Positions 57,973 to 58,437 of a stretch of 58,437 nt of DNA are shown one piece after another. Below the pieces are notes generated by a model that did not search any database, had not been told where the DNA came from, and worked only from the letters and a program-made list of their open reading frames with translations. A program made the translations under genes and the position numbers. The stretch comes from Burkholderiales bacterium (GTDB lineage Bacteria; Pseudomonadota; Gammaproteobacteria; Burkholderiales; Burkholderiaceae_C), in NCBI GenBank assembly GCA_026932425.1, contig JAIXKN010000024.1:5001-63437 (forward strand), written 5' to 3'. Positions within the stretch are counted from its first letter, which is position 1; each line of letters opens with the position of its first letter.

Positions 57973-58437
57973 AGCCCGACCCGCGCACCGCCACCTGGAA
58001 CGTCGGCTACTGGCTGCTGGCGATCTTCGCGCTCATCTGGATCCAGTCGGCCTGGCAGGCCGCGCGCACCGTCGAGCCCGTGCCCTACTCGCAGTTCGAG
58101 AAGGAACTGGCTGCCGGCCACGTGCAGGAGATCATCGTCGGCGAGACCACCGTCACCGGCAAGCTGAAGAGCCCCGACCCCGGCGGCAAGACGGTGATCG
58201 TCGCCAACCGCGTCGAACCGGCGCTGGCCGAGCGGCTATCGAAGTACGACGTGCCCTACACGCGCATCATCGAGAGCACCTTCCTGCGCGACATGCTTTC
58301 GTGGATCGCGCCGGCGGCGATCTTCTTCGCACTGTGGTTCTTCGTCATCCGTCGCGCGCTCGAGAAGCAGGGCGGCGGCCTGGGCGGCTTCATGAGCATC
58401 GGCAAGAGCCGCGCCAAGGTCTACGTCGAGAAGAACA
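57969..58437 (+). CDS. FtsH-type AAA+ protease (partial, N-terminal part)
   Basis: First ~156 codons of an FtsH-family membrane protease; the gene runs off the right edge. TM1 is GYWLLAIFALIWIQSAWQAA, followed by the ~75-residue periplasmic domain (VPYSQFEKELAAGHVQEIIV, PYTRIIESTFLRDMLSW), TM2 APAAIFFALWFFVIRRALEK, and FMSIGKSRAKVYVEKN, the sequence that precedes the ATPase domain. It differs from the usual housekeeping FtsH and sits in an operon with cbpA-cbpM, so it is probably a second, stress-related copy. The ATG at 57969 overlaps the cbpM stop by 4 nt. Confidence 0.88.
   Translation, partial: MKPDPRTATWNVGYWLLAIFALIWIQSAWQAARTVEPVPYSQFEKELAAGHVQEIIVGETTVTGKLKSPDPGGKTVIVANRVEPALAERLSKYDVPYTRIIESTFLRDMLSWIAPAAIFFALWFFVIRRALEKQGGGLGGFMSIGKSRAKVYVEKN

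Overview
The window is about 58.4 kb of very GC-rich chromosomal DNA, densely packed with genes on both strands. Gene content and order point to a betaproteobacterium of the order Burkholderiales, most like the Rubrivivax/Leptothrix/Methylibium group; the genus is an inference. The markers are RNB-tonB-aroE-mtgA, aroQ-accB-accC-prmA, pilSR-ampD, hemA-prfA-prmC-grxD, rplU-rpmA-obgE-proB and pilBCD-coaE-zapD-yacG, a lysine-rich H1-like protein, and a PTS made only of EI, HPr and a mannose-type EIIA. I see no insertion sequence, prophage, integron or CRISPR array. Nearly everything is vertically inherited core genome.

Layout. 1-3.1 kb (minus): lipoprotein, MFS carrier, PTS EIIA, HPr and EI (cut by the window edge). 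3.3-7.3 kb (plus): a degenerate histidine-kinase/receiver protein, then mpl, a YqiA-like esterase and a FabG-like reductase. 7.35-13.2 kb (plus): RNB exonuclease, TonB-like protein, aroE, mtgA, a nucleotidyltransferase-like protein and a TlpA-like thioredoxin. 13.3-19.1 kb (plus): aroQ, accB, accC, prmA, a zinc-ribbon DUF3426 protein and a nucleoside kinase. 19.2-26.4 kb (minus): DUF167, H1-like protein, an 0.8 kb stretch without a convincing gene, ampD, pilR, pilS, a PP0621-like protein and a CcsA-like protein. 26.4-30 kb: ffh, a DUF2726 protein, ftsY and tRNA-Met(CAT), so both protein parts of the SRP pathway lie close together. 30.1-36 kb: miaB, hemA, prfA, prmC, grxD. 36-42 kb (minus except rppH): lytic transglycosylase, proS, rppH (plus), proB, obgE, rpmA, rplU. 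42.4-50.1 kb (plus): ispB, tRNA-Pro(CGG), a HAD phosphatase, pilBCD, coaE, zapD, yacG. 50.1-56.5 kb: an aromatic catabolic operon (fahA, hmgA, a small DUF2783 protein, a flavin hydroxylase and an MBL-fold protein, all minus) facing a divergent iclR-type regulator. 56.6-58.4 kb (plus): cbpA, cbpM and the start of an ftsH paralogue.

How the parts work together. Type IV pili: pilS/pilR encode a two-component system with a sigma-54 activator, and pilBCD encode assembly ATPase, platform and prepilin peptidase. A sigma-54-like -24/-12 element upstream of pilB would connect the two. Aromatic degradation: flavoprotein plus small partner look like the MhaA/MhaB 3-hydroxyphenylacetate 6-hydroxylase. 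Its product homogentisate would be opened by HmgA and finished by FahA; maleylacetoacetate isomerase is absent here. Cell wall: mpl, mtgA, ampD and a lytic transglycosylase are spread through the window.

The most useful observations beyond routine annotation are: a repeated arrangement of a -10-like hexamer 5-8 nt before the start codon without a Shine-Dalgarno (probable leaderless mRNAs); a 16-bp hairpin followed by a second one between accB and accC; the palindrome cluster between the aromatic operon and iclR; an MBL protein that has lost its second metal site; a HAD phosphatase with Glu in place of the second motif-I Asp; an arginine-rich pentapeptide repeat at the PilS N-terminus; and a kinase/receiver protein that has lost its catalytic residues. 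I found no clear candidate for a wholly new multi-gene system. The closest are the cbpA-cbpM-ftsH chaperone/protease module and the MBL-containing aromatic cluster.
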